Part shown: positions 34,179 to 44,195 of the stretch, one piece after another
Numbering within the stretch: position 1 is the first letter of the stretch
Layout of the letters: every line of letters begins with the position of its first letter
Source: Butyrivibrio sp. MB2005
Lineage (GTDB): Bacteria > Bacillota > Clostridia > Lachnospirales > Lachnospiraceae
NCBI RefSeq assembly: GCF_000424285.1
Contig: NZ_AUJP01000015.1
Span: forward strand, 1 to 64,000
Direction: 5' to 3'
Length of the DNA stretch: 64,000 nt
Notes under the pieces: model-generated
What the model was told of the DNA's origin: nothing
What the model saw: the letters and a program-made list of their open reading frames with translations, nothing else
The model's database searches: none
Translations under genes and position numbers: made by a program

Positions 34179-35582
34179 TTGAAATTTAGAAAATTACAAA
34201 CAATATCAATAATGCTTCTTGCAGTGCTTATATTTGTAAACTCCGGCATTTTTGTTATGGCAGAGACTCTTGAGGAAGCTGCTAATGAGAGAAAGCTTCT
34301 TCCTATTGAGAGTAACTCCATTGCCGGCTGGCCGGAAGGTCCTGAGATCGGCGCTGAGGCTGCTATTCTCATGGAGGTCAATACAGGAACAATTTTGTAC
34401 TCCAAGAACATACATGAGGAGCTTTATCCTGCAAGTACCACCAAGATCATGACCTGTCTTCTTGCGGTTGAGAAGGGGAATTTGTCGGATACTATTAATT
34501 TCACTTATGACGCCATTCATTCCGTTCCTGCCGATGGATCAAATATCGGTATGGATGCAGGAGAATACCTCTCTCTTGAAGAATGCCTTTACGGAATTAT
34601 GGTTGGTAGTGCCAATGAAGTTGCAAATGCTGTAGCAGAGAATCTTTGCGGATCAATCCAGGGATTTGTTGATCTTATGAATGAAAAGGCCAAGTCTCTT
34701 GGCTGCACCAATACTCATTTTGTTAATACCAATGGACTTCAGGATTCCGACCACTACACAAGCGCCTATGACCTTGCTCTTATCGGCTGCGAATTTTTCT
34801 CAAATGAGCTTTTGTGCAGAGTTGGAAATACTCCACGCTATCACTTTGAGCCAAGTGCAGGGCAGCCTGATGATTTTTATCTAAACAATAAGCACAAACT
34901 TATAAGCGGCGAGATACCTTACACAGGAATTATCGGAGGAAAAACAGGATACACAGATCTTGCAAGAGAGACTCTTGTAACCTGTGCTGAGCGCGGTAAC
35001 ATGAAGCTTGTCTGCGTTATTTTGAAGGAAGAATCTCCTGCGCAGTTTACAGATACCGTTCAGCTCTTTGATTATGGCTTTAATAACTTTAAGGCAGTCA
35101 ATGTAAAAAGCGAAGAGACAGGATATATCCCTAAGGACAACTCCTTTTTCTCACAGGGTGAGGATATTTTCAACATAAAGGGAGCTTCTCTTGAATTCAC
35201 CAAAAATGATTATGTCTGTCTTCCTTTGACTGCTGAATTATCGGATGCCACATCCAAGATTCTATACACAAATGATGAGAATTCACCTGAATCTGTAGCA
35301 ACCATCGAATATTTTTTCAGCGGAGTTCCTATTGGAAACGGACATATTGTGGTAAATTCAGGGGCTTCCTCTGATTCTGATAAATCTGATCCTGAAAAGA
35401 CTATTTACATTAATATAAAAACAGTCCTTTCCGGCATTTTGGTAGCCGGAGGACTGCTGCTTTTATCAATATATATCAGCGCTCTCATTTCAACCTACAG
35501 CTTCGGTGGAAGCCGCGAGGACAGAAAGCGTCTTTCAAGGAGAAAGAAGGAAGCCAGAAAGAGAAGCGGTCCGAGATTTTAA
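34179..35582 (+). CDS. D-alanyl-D-alanine carboxypeptidase (PBP5/DacF family)
   Basis: About 467 residues from a TTG start chosen because GGAG lies nine bases upstream; an earlier TTG at 34164 has no ribosome site. A hydrophobic signal sequence comes first. The S11 peptidase motifs follow: STTK (about Ser86-Lys89), SAN (~144) and KTG in GGKTGYTDLA. It trims the terminal D-Ala from peptidoglycan stem peptides outside the cell. Unusually it ends in a membrane helix (ILVAGGLLLLSIYISAL) and a basic cytosolic tail instead of an amphipathic anchor. It converges with the exonuclease gene, overlapping by four bases. Confidence 0.9.
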   Translation: MKFRKLQTISIMLLAVLIFVNSGIFVMAETLEEAANERKLLPIESNSIAGWPEGPEIGAEAAILMEVNTGTILYSKNIHEELYPASTTKIMTCLLAVEKGNLSDTINFTYDAIHSVPADGSNIGMDAGEYLSLEECLYGIMVGSANEVANAVAENLCGSIQGFVDLMNEKAKSLGCTNTHFVNTNGLQDSDHYTSAYDLALIGCEFFSNELLCRVGNTPRYHFEPSAGQPDDFYLNNKHKLISGEIPYTGIIGGKTGYTDLARETLVTCAERGNMKLVCVILKEESPAQFTDTVQLFDYGFNNFKAVNVKSEETGYIPKDNSFFSQGEDIFNIKGASLEFTKNDYVCLPLTAELSDATSKILYTNDENSPESVATIEYFFSGVPIGNGHIVVNSGASSDSDKSDPEKTIYINIKTVLSGILVAGGLLLLSIYISALISTYSFGGSREDRKRLSRRKKEARKRSGPRF

Positions 35583-36502
35583 TATTTCTTTTTCTCGGAT
35601 TTTGCTTTTACTTCGCGCATCTCCTTTTCTGTAATAAACTTAAGGGTCTTAACGGCATAGTACCTGTCACGTTCTGTCTTTTTAACACGGACCTTGGCCT
35701 TCATATAGCCATGCTCCTTACAGATGGATACGCTGTAGAAGTGCTTGCCGTTAATGGAAAACCATTTAATCTTTCGTCTTAAAGGGTGATTACAAAGATA
35801 ACACTTTGTGCCCATTACTTCAGGATCAGCAAGGAGTTCTTCCTTGGTCTTAAATTCCCTGGAAATGTATTTTGCATAGTGATCAAAAACAATATGAACT
35901 TCCTGATCCTTGGTCTTGGGAGTCACGTAATTATCGAAGGAATAGTTATAGAGAACCTTTTTATCAAGCTCCACAAAAATCCTTGCGGTGTAGTCCGCAT
36001 CTGAAAGGGCTCTGTGAAAAGCACTGTCCTTCTCCATTCCAAGACTGTCCGTAGCGTGCTCAAGAGAACGTCTCATTTTTCCATCTTCATACATGATACT
36101 ATAGAGCTTTTGCACATCATAAAATGGAAGCGGTCTGTCCGATAAAAGCTTCATATCAAAAAAGTCCATATTACGCTGAAGCTCTGTAAGATCAAGGGGT
36201 CCCCAGGTGCAGAATATGGGATCCTCACCGCACCAGTTAAGAAAATCATTTACTACGGTTACAAAATCATCACCGCTCTTAAGATCATCCATTGTGATGT
36301 GAATGAGATTCTCTGTTATCTTGTGCATTTTTTTATAAATCTGGGGACAGATGAGTCTGTTAAACTCACCTGTTCTTTTCATGTTTTCATCAAGGCGGAT
36401 CGCACCTATTTCGATAATTTCGAAGGGCAGCGATTTCCCGTTCCTTTCTTTAACTGATTTCCCCTGATTCCATTCAAGATCAAAAACAATATAGTTTCCC
36501 AT
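35579..36502 (-). CDS. DEDD-type 3'-5' exonuclease domain protein
   Basis: The 307-residue protein has the exonuclease motifs FDLEWNQ (Exo I, Asp-Glu), the ENLIHITMDDL and NWCGEDPIFCTWG region (Exo II), and HRALSDADYTARIF (Exo III). The C-terminal ~100 residues are basic, with a CYLCNHPLRRKIKW segment (CxxC) that may bind metal or nucleic acid. The class includes DnaQ and related RNA/DNA trimming enzymes; the exact substrate cannot be told. It ends overlapping the converging carboxypeptidase gene by four bases. Confidence 0.8.
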   Translation of the reverse strand: MGNYIVFDLEWNQGKSVKERNGKSLPFEIIEIGAIRLDENMKRTGEFNRLICPQIYKKMHKITENLIHITMDDLKSGDDFVTVVNDFLNWCGEDPIFCTWGPLDLTELQRNMDFFDMKLLSDRPLPFYDVQKLYSIMYEDGKMRRSLEHATDSLGMEKDSAFHRALSDADYTARIFVELDKKVLYNYSFDNYVTPKTKDQEVHIVFDHYAKYISREFKTKEELLADPEVMGTKCYLCNHPLRRKIKWFSINGKHFYSVSICKEHGYMKAKVRVKKTERDRYYAVKTLKFITEKEMREVKAKSEKKKY

Positions 36503-36521
36503 AAATTATTACTGTCTTTCT

Positions 36522-39020
36522 TTAGTATTTAAGCGATTGTGACCAGTGTTCCTGTCCGTAAATATCTGTAAATTTAAAGGATACGAGTATTTCTCCATCT
36601 CCCACGCTTCTGTTGGAGATATGCATATCTTCCATGCTGCCCTCAACTATTACGGGATCTCCAAGGAAGTAGGTATCTGTGTAGGTCTTATCGTATGCGT
36701 AGCAGTCGCAGATATATTCAAGCTTATCACCCTCTGACAGCTCTGTCAGATTTTTAGCAACCGTATCTGTCTCACCATTTACATAGTCGTAGGTTACGCC
36801 TGCCACATATCCATCTTCATTCTCTGAATCAAAGATAAGGATAAGGTCAGCTCTCTGATCATTCAGCATAACAGGAACTCTTCCCATAATAGCGTAGTTA
36901 TCGGAATCTCCCTGAGTATCAATATGATAGTAGGAAACTATCTGATCATCAATATAGAGCCATGTTCTGTCAGAAGGTGCAACTGGATTGCCATCAGCGT
37001 CAATATCATAGGAGTTATCAAGACCCAGGTCCACATATCTTGTTCCGTCATCATAGAAAATATTGACCTCAAGATCCTGTACAAGATCCCACTGGTCAGC
37101 TGACATCTGAATTACATCGCCGTCCTCATCATTTTTCACAAACATAAGGGCGTTTTCATCAAACTGGTTGGCTGATACATAATCTGCCATATCCTGTGGA
37201 TCAAGACCTTTTCCAAAGAACTGTGTATTGGATGCATCAAGTCCTGAAATTCCGCTATAGCTTCCTGAAAGCATTGTGGTAAAGAGCTGCATAAGGGCAT
37301 CACCGCTTGCTGATGAGGATGAACCCGAAAGCTCTCCAAAAAGGCTTCCTGCCGGAGTCTGCGTTCCGCCTGCTGCCATCTGACCTGCAACCTGCATGGA
37401 AGCAACTTTCTGAATACATTCAGAATAGCTCTCATCCATTCCTATAGCTTCACTGGTGCTGACCATGCTGTCAACCTTAGAGGATTTCCTGTAAGGGAAG
37501 TACATGGAAAGACCGTAAGCATTGGTCATACCCTGGCTTGTGCGATTATACTTAACGCAGCCCTTGATGGCATCTGCAAGTTCTTTACCTTCATCTGTGC
37601 CCATATTATAAGCAAGATGAACAAGGTCAACCTGATCGATCTTTGTTGAAGCTGCAAATTCTCTTGTCTGTGCTCTGGCATTTGCAACTGTCTTATAGTT
37701 TTTATCTGAAACAAGATCAGATGTGGACTGGGCAAAGCCCTTAAGCTCATCAGGAACAGTTTTCTCAAGCTCTGCAAGATCTATAAGTGAAAGTGTTGTC
37801 TTTTGGCCTCGGCAGGTACTCTCACAGGTTTTGGTAAATCCATCGATTATGTTTTTACCGATTTCAAGAGTATCCATAGAGGGATTGGCTGAATATGCGT
37901 TAAGCCAGTCGGTGTAATACCAGCCAACACCTGGTTCTGTCTCTTCTGAAGCGATGAGATAGTCACCGTAGGAAGCAGTCATAAGGGCTGTCTCAACAGT
38001 AGCCATAAGGCATGCATCAAAGCCAATAAAATCAAAGGTTACTCCGCCGCCCTTAAGAGCTCTGTTTATACCTGAAAGTCCCATCGAACCAGACTGAGCA
38101 TTTTTCTCATCATATCCATAGCCGCTTACAGAGCCGCCGCCATGATCCCAGAAAATCAGATCATATCTGTCAGCAGGATATTTATCCGCAGTCCATTTAA
38201 TGAAGGATGCCAGATTGTCAGGATCTGTCATGGGCTTTTGACCTGCGTTGTCATTAAGGACTCTCAGGCCGCCCTTTTCAACCTTGTAAATCTGGTTTAC
38301 TGAGCTGGATATTACATTGTTCTGCCAGTTTTTACATCCACCTGTAAATACAATGATGTTTATCTGATCTGAGAGATCTGCAGCCATCATTTCCTGAAGG
38401 TCCTTGGTGGCCATGGCGCTTCTGCTCTCAAGATCTGTTCCGCACATGTATACCATGATGGTGGTCACATCGCTGCCATCACCCTTAATAACTGTGCGCT
38501 TAGCTCTTGCACCATCGATAACTTCTTTATTGAGAACTCCTGTATTTGGCTCCTCTGCCCATGCACTTGAAGCTGAGCCATAATATCCTGTGCCGCCTCC
38601 AAGGAGGGAACCAAGAAGTGATCCCATCTGAGAAGATGAGGATGCAGTACTACTCTGAGTAGTATTTGAATAGGCGTTATCTGTTGTCTGCTGTGTCGTA
38701 GTATCTGTAGTTGTAGCCACATTGCCGGTTGTAGTAGTCTGCGTATATGAACCGGTGTCAGTGGTTTCCGGTGAGTCGCCGAAAAGTGATGAAAGGCCGC
38801 CGCCTCCGCCAAGCAAAAGTATCACCAGTACAACTACTATTGAAAGAGGACTTATGCCTCCGCTTCTCTTTGGCCCGCCGCCATTTGATCCGCCGCCTGA
38901 CCCTTTTCCTTTATATCCATCTGATGATCCAACGGGTCCTGTTCCAAGACCATCACCTCTTACGTGGACGCCATTTCCGCCTTCTTCTATATTTTTCTTT
39001 CTTCTTACAGGTTCCGCCAT
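36522..39020 (-). CDS. clostripain family (C11) cysteine peptidase, membrane-anchored
   Basis: The 832-residue protein has a basic, Gly-rich cytosolic N-terminus, one membrane segment (SIVVVLVILLLGG), a long Thr/Ser/Gln-rich linker, then a C11 peptidase domain starting TTIMVYMCGTDLESRS. The catalytic His is in WDHGGGS (~293) and the Cys in GFDACLM (~337). Family members cut after arginine and self-process. The C-terminal ~300 residues form an unassigned beta-rich region. It is 19 bases from the exonuclease gene downstream, with GGGAGG before its ATG. It is likely outside the cell, tethered to the membrane. Confidence 0.9.
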   Translation of the reverse strand: MAEPVRRKKNIEEGGNGVHVRGDGLGTGPVGSSDGYKGKGSGGGSNGGGPKRSGGISPLSIVVVLVILLLGGGGGLSSLFGDSPETTDTGSYTQTTTTGNVATTTDTTTQQTTDNAYSNTTQSSTASSSSQMGSLLGSLLGGGTGYYGSASSAWAEEPNTGVLNKEVIDGARAKRTVIKGDGSDVTTIMVYMCGTDLESRSAMATKDLQEMMAADLSDQINIIVFTGGCKNWQNNVISSSVNQIYKVEKGGLRVLNDNAGQKPMTDPDNLASFIKWTADKYPADRYDLIFWDHGGGSVSGYGYDEKNAQSGSMGLSGINRALKGGGVTFDFIGFDACLMATVETALMTASYGDYLIASEETEPGVGWYYTDWLNAYSANPSMDTLEIGKNIIDGFTKTCESTCRGQKTTLSLIDLAELEKTVPDELKGFAQSTSDLVSDKNYKTVANARAQTREFAASTKIDQVDLVHLAYNMGTDEGKELADAIKGCVKYNRTSQGMTNAYGLSMYFPYRKSSKVDSMVSTSEAIGMDESYSECIQKVASMQVAGQMAAGGTQTPAGSLFGELSGSSSSASGDALMQLFTTMLSGSYSGISGLDASNTQFFGKGLDPQDMADYVSANQFDENALMFVKNDEDGDVIQMSADQWDLVQDLEVNIFYDDGTRYVDLGLDNSYDIDADGNPVAPSDRTWLYIDDQIVSYYHIDTQGDSDNYAIMGRVPVMLNDQRADLILIFDSENEDGYVAGVTYDYVNGETDTVAKNLTELSEGDKLEYICDCYAYDKTYTDTYFLGDPVIVEGSMEDMHISNRSVGDGEILVSFKFTDIYGQEHWSQSLKY

Positions 39021-39222
39021 GATGCCCTCCCCATTATCTATTTGGATAGACTTTTTTCCATTTTATCATATTGTACTACTTATCGCTCTTTTTTGCTTTT
39101 TATCGTGTTAACCTCCATACCAAACTCCTTTATTAAAATTCCATTAAAAAACCCTTAATATCAGTTTTTTCCAAAATATGTGATTTATAATTTAATATAG
39201 AATTGTTTCGAGGATACAGAAT

Positions 39223-40902
39223 ATGACTAACGAAAACACTGAACATGTCAAAACATATTCATATAAAGAAATAAATATAGCCATGGATTCCATGCGAGTC
39301 ATGTTTGACATCGTAAGGCTTGTTGATGCTGAAGAATGCCGTGAAGTCTCAGTTTCTGCTGAGGGCGAGCTATGCTTTGGCAAGGAATGCTATGCCGTTT
39401 GGAATGCAGATCACAGGTGTGCCAACTGTACCAGTTTTCAAGCATGCCACACTCACTCCAAAAAGACCCGTGTCGAGTATTTTAACGGCAAGACCTTCCA
39501 GATTCAATCAGTTCCCATCATTCTGACTTTAAAGGACGAATCTCCCTACTGCTGTAATTTAGAGCTTATATCCTTTAGCGATGATGCTGTTGAAGCAGCT
39601 TACCACGAAGAGAAAACAAAATGGGAAACAAGCGGGTATCTTTCTACCCATGATACTCTTACAGGTATTCTTAACTGGGACGGCTTCTGTAAGGGAGCCC
39701 GTAATTTAATCAGCAATAATCCGGAAAAAAAGCATCTGGTTATTTCTGCTGATGTTGATAATTTCAGACTGGTTAACACTCTTTTTGGAAACAGTAAAGG
39801 AAATGAAGTTCTTATAGGCATTGCCAAAATATTAGAGGAAATGAGCGGAAGCACCGGAGTTGCCGGAAGATGCGGCGGTGTAAACTTTGCGCTGTGCATA
39901 GATGAACAAGATGATCTCGAGAAATGGCTTTCCGAGCTGTCTTCAAAGGTTGCAGAGCTTATCTATTCACCTTCATTTACTCTGACTATGCATTTTGGTA
40001 TTTTTGATGTAGAGAATCAGAACCTCCCTATTTCCATAATGTATGACCGCTCCTATATGGCTCTTGAGTCCATAAAGACTGACGAAAGTGTATTTTATGC
40101 ATACTTTACGGATGAGCTTTTAGAGAAGGCAGTCCATGAACAGAAGATTATAAACGAGTTTAAATCAAATCTAAAAAGCGGTCAGTTCATAATTTATCTG
40201 CAGCCTCAGGTTACAAAAGAAGGAGTGATCGAAGGTGCCGAATGTCTCGTAAGGTGGTGTCTTCCATCAGGTGATATACTTCCTCCGATGGAATTTATTG
40301 AGATTTTGGAGCAGGTAGGTCTTATAGGATCCCTTGATGAATATGTGTGGGATCTTGCTGCATACCAGCTATCCAAATGGAAAGGAACTGAATTTGATAA
40401 TCTCTACCTCTCAGTAAATGTATCGCCAAAGGATTTTTATTACCTTGATATTGCCGAGATTTTTCCTTCTCTTTGCAAGAAGTATGATATATCACCTTCA
40501 AAGCTTCATATAGAAATTACTGAAACCGCCATTGCAGATGAAATGTCCGGAAATATGGCAACAATGGAGAAACTTCAGGCAAATGGCTTTACTGTTGAAA
40601 TTGATGACTTTGGAAAAGGTTCGTCATCCCTTGGACTCTTGAAGGATTTAAAGGCTGACGTTCTGAAAATTGATATGCGCTTTATTCAAAGATGCAGCGA
40701 TGATGACAGAAGCAATGTTATTTTGGAATCCGTTATAGATATGGCAAAAAAGCTACACATGGAAGTTATCTCTGAAGGAATAGAAACAAAGGATCAGCTT
40801 AATAACTTATCTGAGCTTGGCTGTGATGTATTCCAGGGCTTCTATTTTTCAAGGCCAATCCCTGTGGCTGCCTTTGAACAATACGCAAAACAGAGATTAT
40901 AA
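39223..40902 (+). CDS. cysteine-rich PAS-like sensor with degenerate GGDEF and EAL domain
   Basis: 559 residues. The N-terminal ~115 residues look PAS-like with eight cysteines (39, 51, 56, 66, 69, 75, 110, 111), including CANC and CYAVW. The GGDEF domain reads GGVNF at its signature (~217), so cyclase activity is unlikely. The EAL domain has ECLVRW (~338) for EALVRW, but it keeps IEITETA, EIDDFGKGSSSL (~460), DVLKID and SEGIET, consistent with an active c-di-GMP phosphodiesterase. GAGGA precedes the ATG. It is one of three plus-strand genes left of the origin. It may affect motility or pili, but no direct link is visible. Confidence 0.85.
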   Translation: MTNENTEHVKTYSYKEINIAMDSMRVMFDIVRLVDAEECREVSVSAEGELCFGKECYAVWNADHRCANCTSFQACHTHSKKTRVEYFNGKTFQIQSVPIILTLKDESPYCCNLELISFSDDAVEAAYHEEKTKWETSGYLSTHDTLTGILNWDGFCKGARNLISNNPEKKHLVISADVDNFRLVNTLFGNSKGNEVLIGIAKILEEMSGSTGVAGRCGGVNFALCIDEQDDLEKWLSELSSKVAELIYSPSFTLTMHFGIFDVENQNLPISIMYDRSYMALESIKTDESVFYAYFTDELLEKAVHEQKIINEFKSNLKSGQFIIYLQPQVTKEGVIEGAECLVRWCLPSGDILPPMEFIEILEQVGLIGSLDEYVWDLAAYQLSKWKGTEFDNLYLSVNVSPKDFYYLDIAEIFPSLCKKYDISPSKLHIEITETAIADEMSGNMATMEKLQANGFTVEIDDFGKGSSSLGLLKDLKADVLKIDMRFIQRCSDDDRSNVILESVIDMAKKLHMEVISEGIETKDQLNNLSELGCDVFQGFYFSRPIPVAAFEQYAKQRL

Positions 40903-40929
40903 TTTGATCTGTAAAAGTTTACGCTATAA

Positions 40930-40970
40930 AAAATCGCTCATCACCCGTAACCGGATGATGAGCGTTTCAT
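40930..40970. terminator. bidirectional terminator between the EAL gene and pepF
   Basis: A 9-bp stem, CGCTCATCA (40935-40943) with TGATGAGCG (40956-40964). On the minus strand it is followed by six T, serving pepF; on the plus strand by a looser T-rich tail, serving the EAL gene. The two genes converge here. Confidence 0.88.
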
Positions 40971-40971
40971 T

Positions 40972-42771
40972 TTATTTATAGAGTTCTTCCATTTCTTTGA
41001 GTGCTTCGCCGAATACTTCAAGTGCATCATCGATGGGCTTAGAAGTAGTAAGATCAACTCCAGCAATCTTAAGAAGACTAACCGGATCGTCTGTGCAGCC
41101 GCTCTTTAAGAAGTTCTTATACTGCTCTACTGCGCTCTCGCCCTCTTTGAGGATGCGGCTTGCAATAGCAACTGAAGCAGCAAAGCTTGTAGCGTACTGA
41201 TAAACATAGAAGTTGTAATAGAAGTGAGGTATTCTGCACCACTCCCATGCAATCTGAGGATCTGAAACCATATCCTCGCCAAAGTACTGCTTATTAAGCT
41301 CATAGTATACATTTGAAAGTGACTCTGCTGTCAGAGGCTCGCCCTTCTCAGCCATTTCATTGGTCTTTCTCTCGAATTCCTCAAACATGGTCTGACGATA
41401 CATTGTACCCTTGAAGCTTTCAAGGAAATGATTGATAATGTATGCCTTCTCTTCCTTGGACTTTGCATTGTCCTTCAGGTAGTGATAAAGAAGAACCTCG
41501 TTAGTTGTGGATGCAACCTCAGCAACGAAGATCTTGTAATCTGCGTTAAAGATGCTCTGTGCATGGTCTGAATACCAGGTGTGCATTGAGTGTCCCATCT
41601 CATGTACGAGTGTAAATACATCTTCTAAAGTGCTGTTGTAGTTAAGAAGCATATAGGGATGTACGCCATAAGCGCCGCTACTGTAAGCACCGCTTCTCTT
41701 TCCTTCGTTCTCAACCACATCGATCCAGCGATCTTCATAAGCTTTTTTCACAATTGAAAGATACTCTTCACCAAGAGGTGCAAGAGCCTTCAAGGAAATC
41801 TCCTTAGCTGTCTCGTAATCAACCTCCATGTTGAAGTCCTTGATCATTGAAACATATACGTCATACATGTGAAGTTCATCAACGCCAAGTAGCTTTTTCC
41901 TAAGGGACACGTAGCGATGCATCTTATCAAATCCTTTGTGGATTGACTCGATAAGCATATCGCAAACCTTAGGATCAACATTATTTCCATCAACTGCTGC
42001 TTCAAAGTTGGAGTTATATTTTCTTGCCTTTGAATTGAAGATTCTGGCCTTTACTTCACCGTCATAGAGGGCAGCCCAGGTGTTCTTGAACTCCTCATAT
42101 CTACCATAGAATGCTTCGAATGCTCTTTTTCTAAGCTCCCTGTCCTTGGACATCTGAACAGGAACGAATCTTCCGTTTGAAAGAACAACTTCTTTTCCTT
42201 CTGAATCCTCTACACTGGGGAATTTAAGGTCTGCATCTGAGAGCATGTTAAAGCCTGTGTAGGGAGTGTTTGCCATCTCGCCTGTTGATGCAAGGAGCTG
42301 CTCCATCTCTTTACTTAAGATGTGGTCCTTAAGTCTTCTCATCTCTTTGATCTTAATCTCATACTGCTTAAGTGAAGGCTCTTCGCTGTAGAAGGCTTCA
42401 AGCTTCTCATCTGAAAGCCCAAGGATTTCAGGCTCAACAAATGATGTCTTCTCGCTTACAGCCACAAGAGCAGATGTGGATTTCTGGTTCATTCCGTTAT
42501 ATTTGGAATTAGCTGTATCCTCATCATGTCTCATGTGTGCATAGGCATGGAATCTGCTCTCTAAAAGCTCGATCTGCTCATAGAGATTTAATGCTTCAAA
42601 TAAAGCCTTTGCACTCTCAGTGAGCTTTCCGCTGTATTTTGCAAGCTCTCCTGAAAGCTCTATTGCTTTATCAACTTCCTTCTGCCAGTCTGCTTCGTTC
42701 TCGTAAATATCCTCAAGTCGCCATGTAAGCTCTGCTGCAACTTCGGATCTCTTTGGTAATCTGTCCTGCAT
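40972..42771 (-). CDS. pepF: oligoendopeptidase F
   Basis: The 599-residue M3 family metallopeptidase has the zinc motif HEMGHSMH (about residue 390) plus the downstream Glu-bearing EVASTTNEVLL. It degrades short peptides in the cytoplasm. I chose the ATG of MQDRLPKR because GGAGG lies eight bases upstream. An ATG five codons earlier overlaps that ribosome site. It ends at the bidirectional terminator and has no obvious operon partner. Confidence 0.95.
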   Translation of the reverse strand: MQDRLPKRSEVAAELTWRLEDIYENEADWQKEVDKAIELSGELAKYSGKLTESAKALFEALNLYEQIELLESRFHAYAHMRHDEDTANSKYNGMNQKSTSALVAVSEKTSFVEPEILGLSDEKLEAFYSEEPSLKQYEIKIKEMRRLKDHILSKEMEQLLASTGEMANTPYTGFNMLSDADLKFPSVEDSEGKEVVLSNGRFVPVQMSKDRELRKRAFEAFYGRYEEFKNTWAALYDGEVKARIFNSKARKYNSNFEAAVDGNNVDPKVCDMLIESIHKGFDKMHRYVSLRKKLLGVDELHMYDVYVSMIKDFNMEVDYETAKEISLKALAPLGEEYLSIVKKAYEDRWIDVVENEGKRSGAYSSGAYGVHPYMLLNYNSTLEDVFTLVHEMGHSMHTWYSDHAQSIFNADYKIFVAEVASTTNEVLLYHYLKDNAKSKEEKAYIINHFLESFKGTMYRQTMFEEFERKTNEMAEKGEPLTAESLSNVYYELNKQYFGEDMVSDPQIAWEWCRIPHFYYNFYVYQYATSFAASVAIASRILKEGESAVEQYKNFLKSGCTDDPVSLLKIAGVDLTTSKPIDDALEVFGEALKEMEELYK

Positions 42772-42809
42772 ATTGTTTTCCTCCATTTAAAGTTTTTATT
42801 TCCCCCGAT

Positions 42810-44195
42810 TTAGAACTGGAAGTATACGAATGGATTCTCACCTGTGTAGGCAAGAGTCAGTATAAGTCCAAGCTCAATAAAGAACAATGTCATTCCCTTA
42901 ACTGTACTAAGGTCAAGTATAGGATAAAATCCGCTTACAGGGCGGTTTTCTTTTTTCGCTTTTCTGTCTGCAATAATCGATGCAATAATGAGTACAGCAA
43001 ATCCTATAAAGGACCAGGCAAAGGGCTGGTTTATACCCTTCTGGAAGGTAACGATCCTCTTTATTATAAGAATTGCATCTGAGAATTTTTCTGATCTGAA
43101 AAATATAAATGAAAGTGAGTTAAACAAAAAGGCATCTACTATATTAAGCGCCCTCACAACCTCATTTTCACTTTTCCTTGGAACAAACTTATCAACGCAA
43201 AGCATGATTCCGTGAAGTCCGCCCCAAAAAACATATTTCCAAGCAGCACCATGCCACAATCCACCGACAAGCATAGTCAGGAAAAGATTAAGGCATTGTC
43301 TGTACAGTCCTTTTCTGTTTCCGCCAAGGGGGATGTAAACATATTCCTTAAGCCATGTGGAGAGGCTTATGTGCCATCTTCTCCAAAGCTCTGAAATGGA
43401 TCTGGACATATAGGGTATGTTGAAGTTCCTGCTAAAGTCATATCCAAGGCACTTTGCACAGCCTATAGCCATGTCTGAATATCCGGAAAAATCAAAGTAA
43501 ATCTGAACGGTATATGTAATGGTAGCAAAAAACAGTGAAAATGCACTGAAAGCTGCAGGCTTTGAATAAACATCATCAACAAATACGGACATGTGATCCG
43601 CAAGGACTATTTTCTTGAAAAGTCCAAAAGCAAAAACCTGAAATCCCCACTGAAGATTTTGCCAGTTGACGCATCTCTTTTCACGGAGCTGTGGCAAAAA
43701 CTCGGATGCACGAACAATAGGGCCTGCAACCAGCTGGGGAAAAAAGCTTACATATAAAGCGAGCTTTATAAAGTCCTTTTCAACAGGGATTTTTCCTCTT
43801 TTTACATCTATAACATAGCTAAGAGCCTGGAAGGTATAAAATGAAATACCAACAGGCAGGATTATTCTGAGTGTACCAAGGTCCCTTCCTATCATGGCTT
43901 CAAAGGTATCCATGAAAAATCCAAGATACTTAAATATTCCAAGAACCGATAATGGTACCAAAATACCTGCCACAAATGCGGGCTTTTTGTCTGTGTGCTG
44001 CGCAGAAATATATGACACAACTATCACAAACAAAAGCAGGAAGCAGAAGCGGTAATCCCAATAGCCATAGAAAAAGAAGCTGGCCAAAAGAAGGAATATT
44101 TCTTTTACTCTCTGTTTAAAAAAACGCTCTATAAAAGCCGTTCCGGCAAGTACTAAAGAGAAGAATATTAAAAAATCTATTGATGAAAATGTCAT
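42810..44195 (-). CDS. MBOAT family membrane O-acyltransferase (AlgI/DltB-like)
   Basis: The 461-residue polytopic protein has the AlgI/DltB pattern: ILPVGISFYTFQALSYVIDV, FFPQLVAGPIVR, the YFDFSGYSDMAIG segment, the SELWRRWHISLSTWLKEYVYIPLGG block and GGLWHGAAW with the catalytic His. MBOAT proteins pass acyl groups across the membrane to extracellular polymers. It overlaps the SGNH-like gene by ATGA, so the pair acts together, as AlgI/AlgX-type or DltB/DltD-type pairs do. No dlt genes are nearby, so acetylation of a surface glycan is more likely than D-alanylation; that is inference. Confidence 0.9.
   Translation of the reverse strand: MTFSSIDFLIFFSLVLAGTAFIERFFKQRVKEIFLLLASFFFYGYWDYRFCFLLLFVIVVSYISAQHTDKKPAFVAGILVPLSVLGIFKYLGFFMDTFEAMIGRDLGTLRIILPVGISFYTFQALSYVIDVKRGKIPVEKDFIKLALYVSFFPQLVAGPIVRASEFLPQLREKRCVNWQNLQWGFQVFAFGLFKKIVLADHMSVFVDDVYSKPAAFSAFSLFFATITYTVQIYFDFSGYSDMAIGCAKCLGYDFSRNFNIPYMSRSISELWRRWHISLSTWLKEYVYIPLGGNRKGLYRQCLNLFLTMLVGGLWHGAAWKYVFWGGLHGIMLCVDKFVPRKSENEVVRALNIVDAFLFNSLSFIFFRSEKFSDAILIIKRIVTFQKGINQPFAWSFIGFAVLIIASIIADRKAKKENRPVSGFYPILDLSTVKGMTLFFIELGLILTLAYTGENPFVYFQF

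Noticed and set aside
38722..39111. Pro-rich plus-strand frame opposite the clostripain N-terminus
   Set aside because: It is the complement of the Gly/Ser-rich coding stretch, with no other evidence of a gene.
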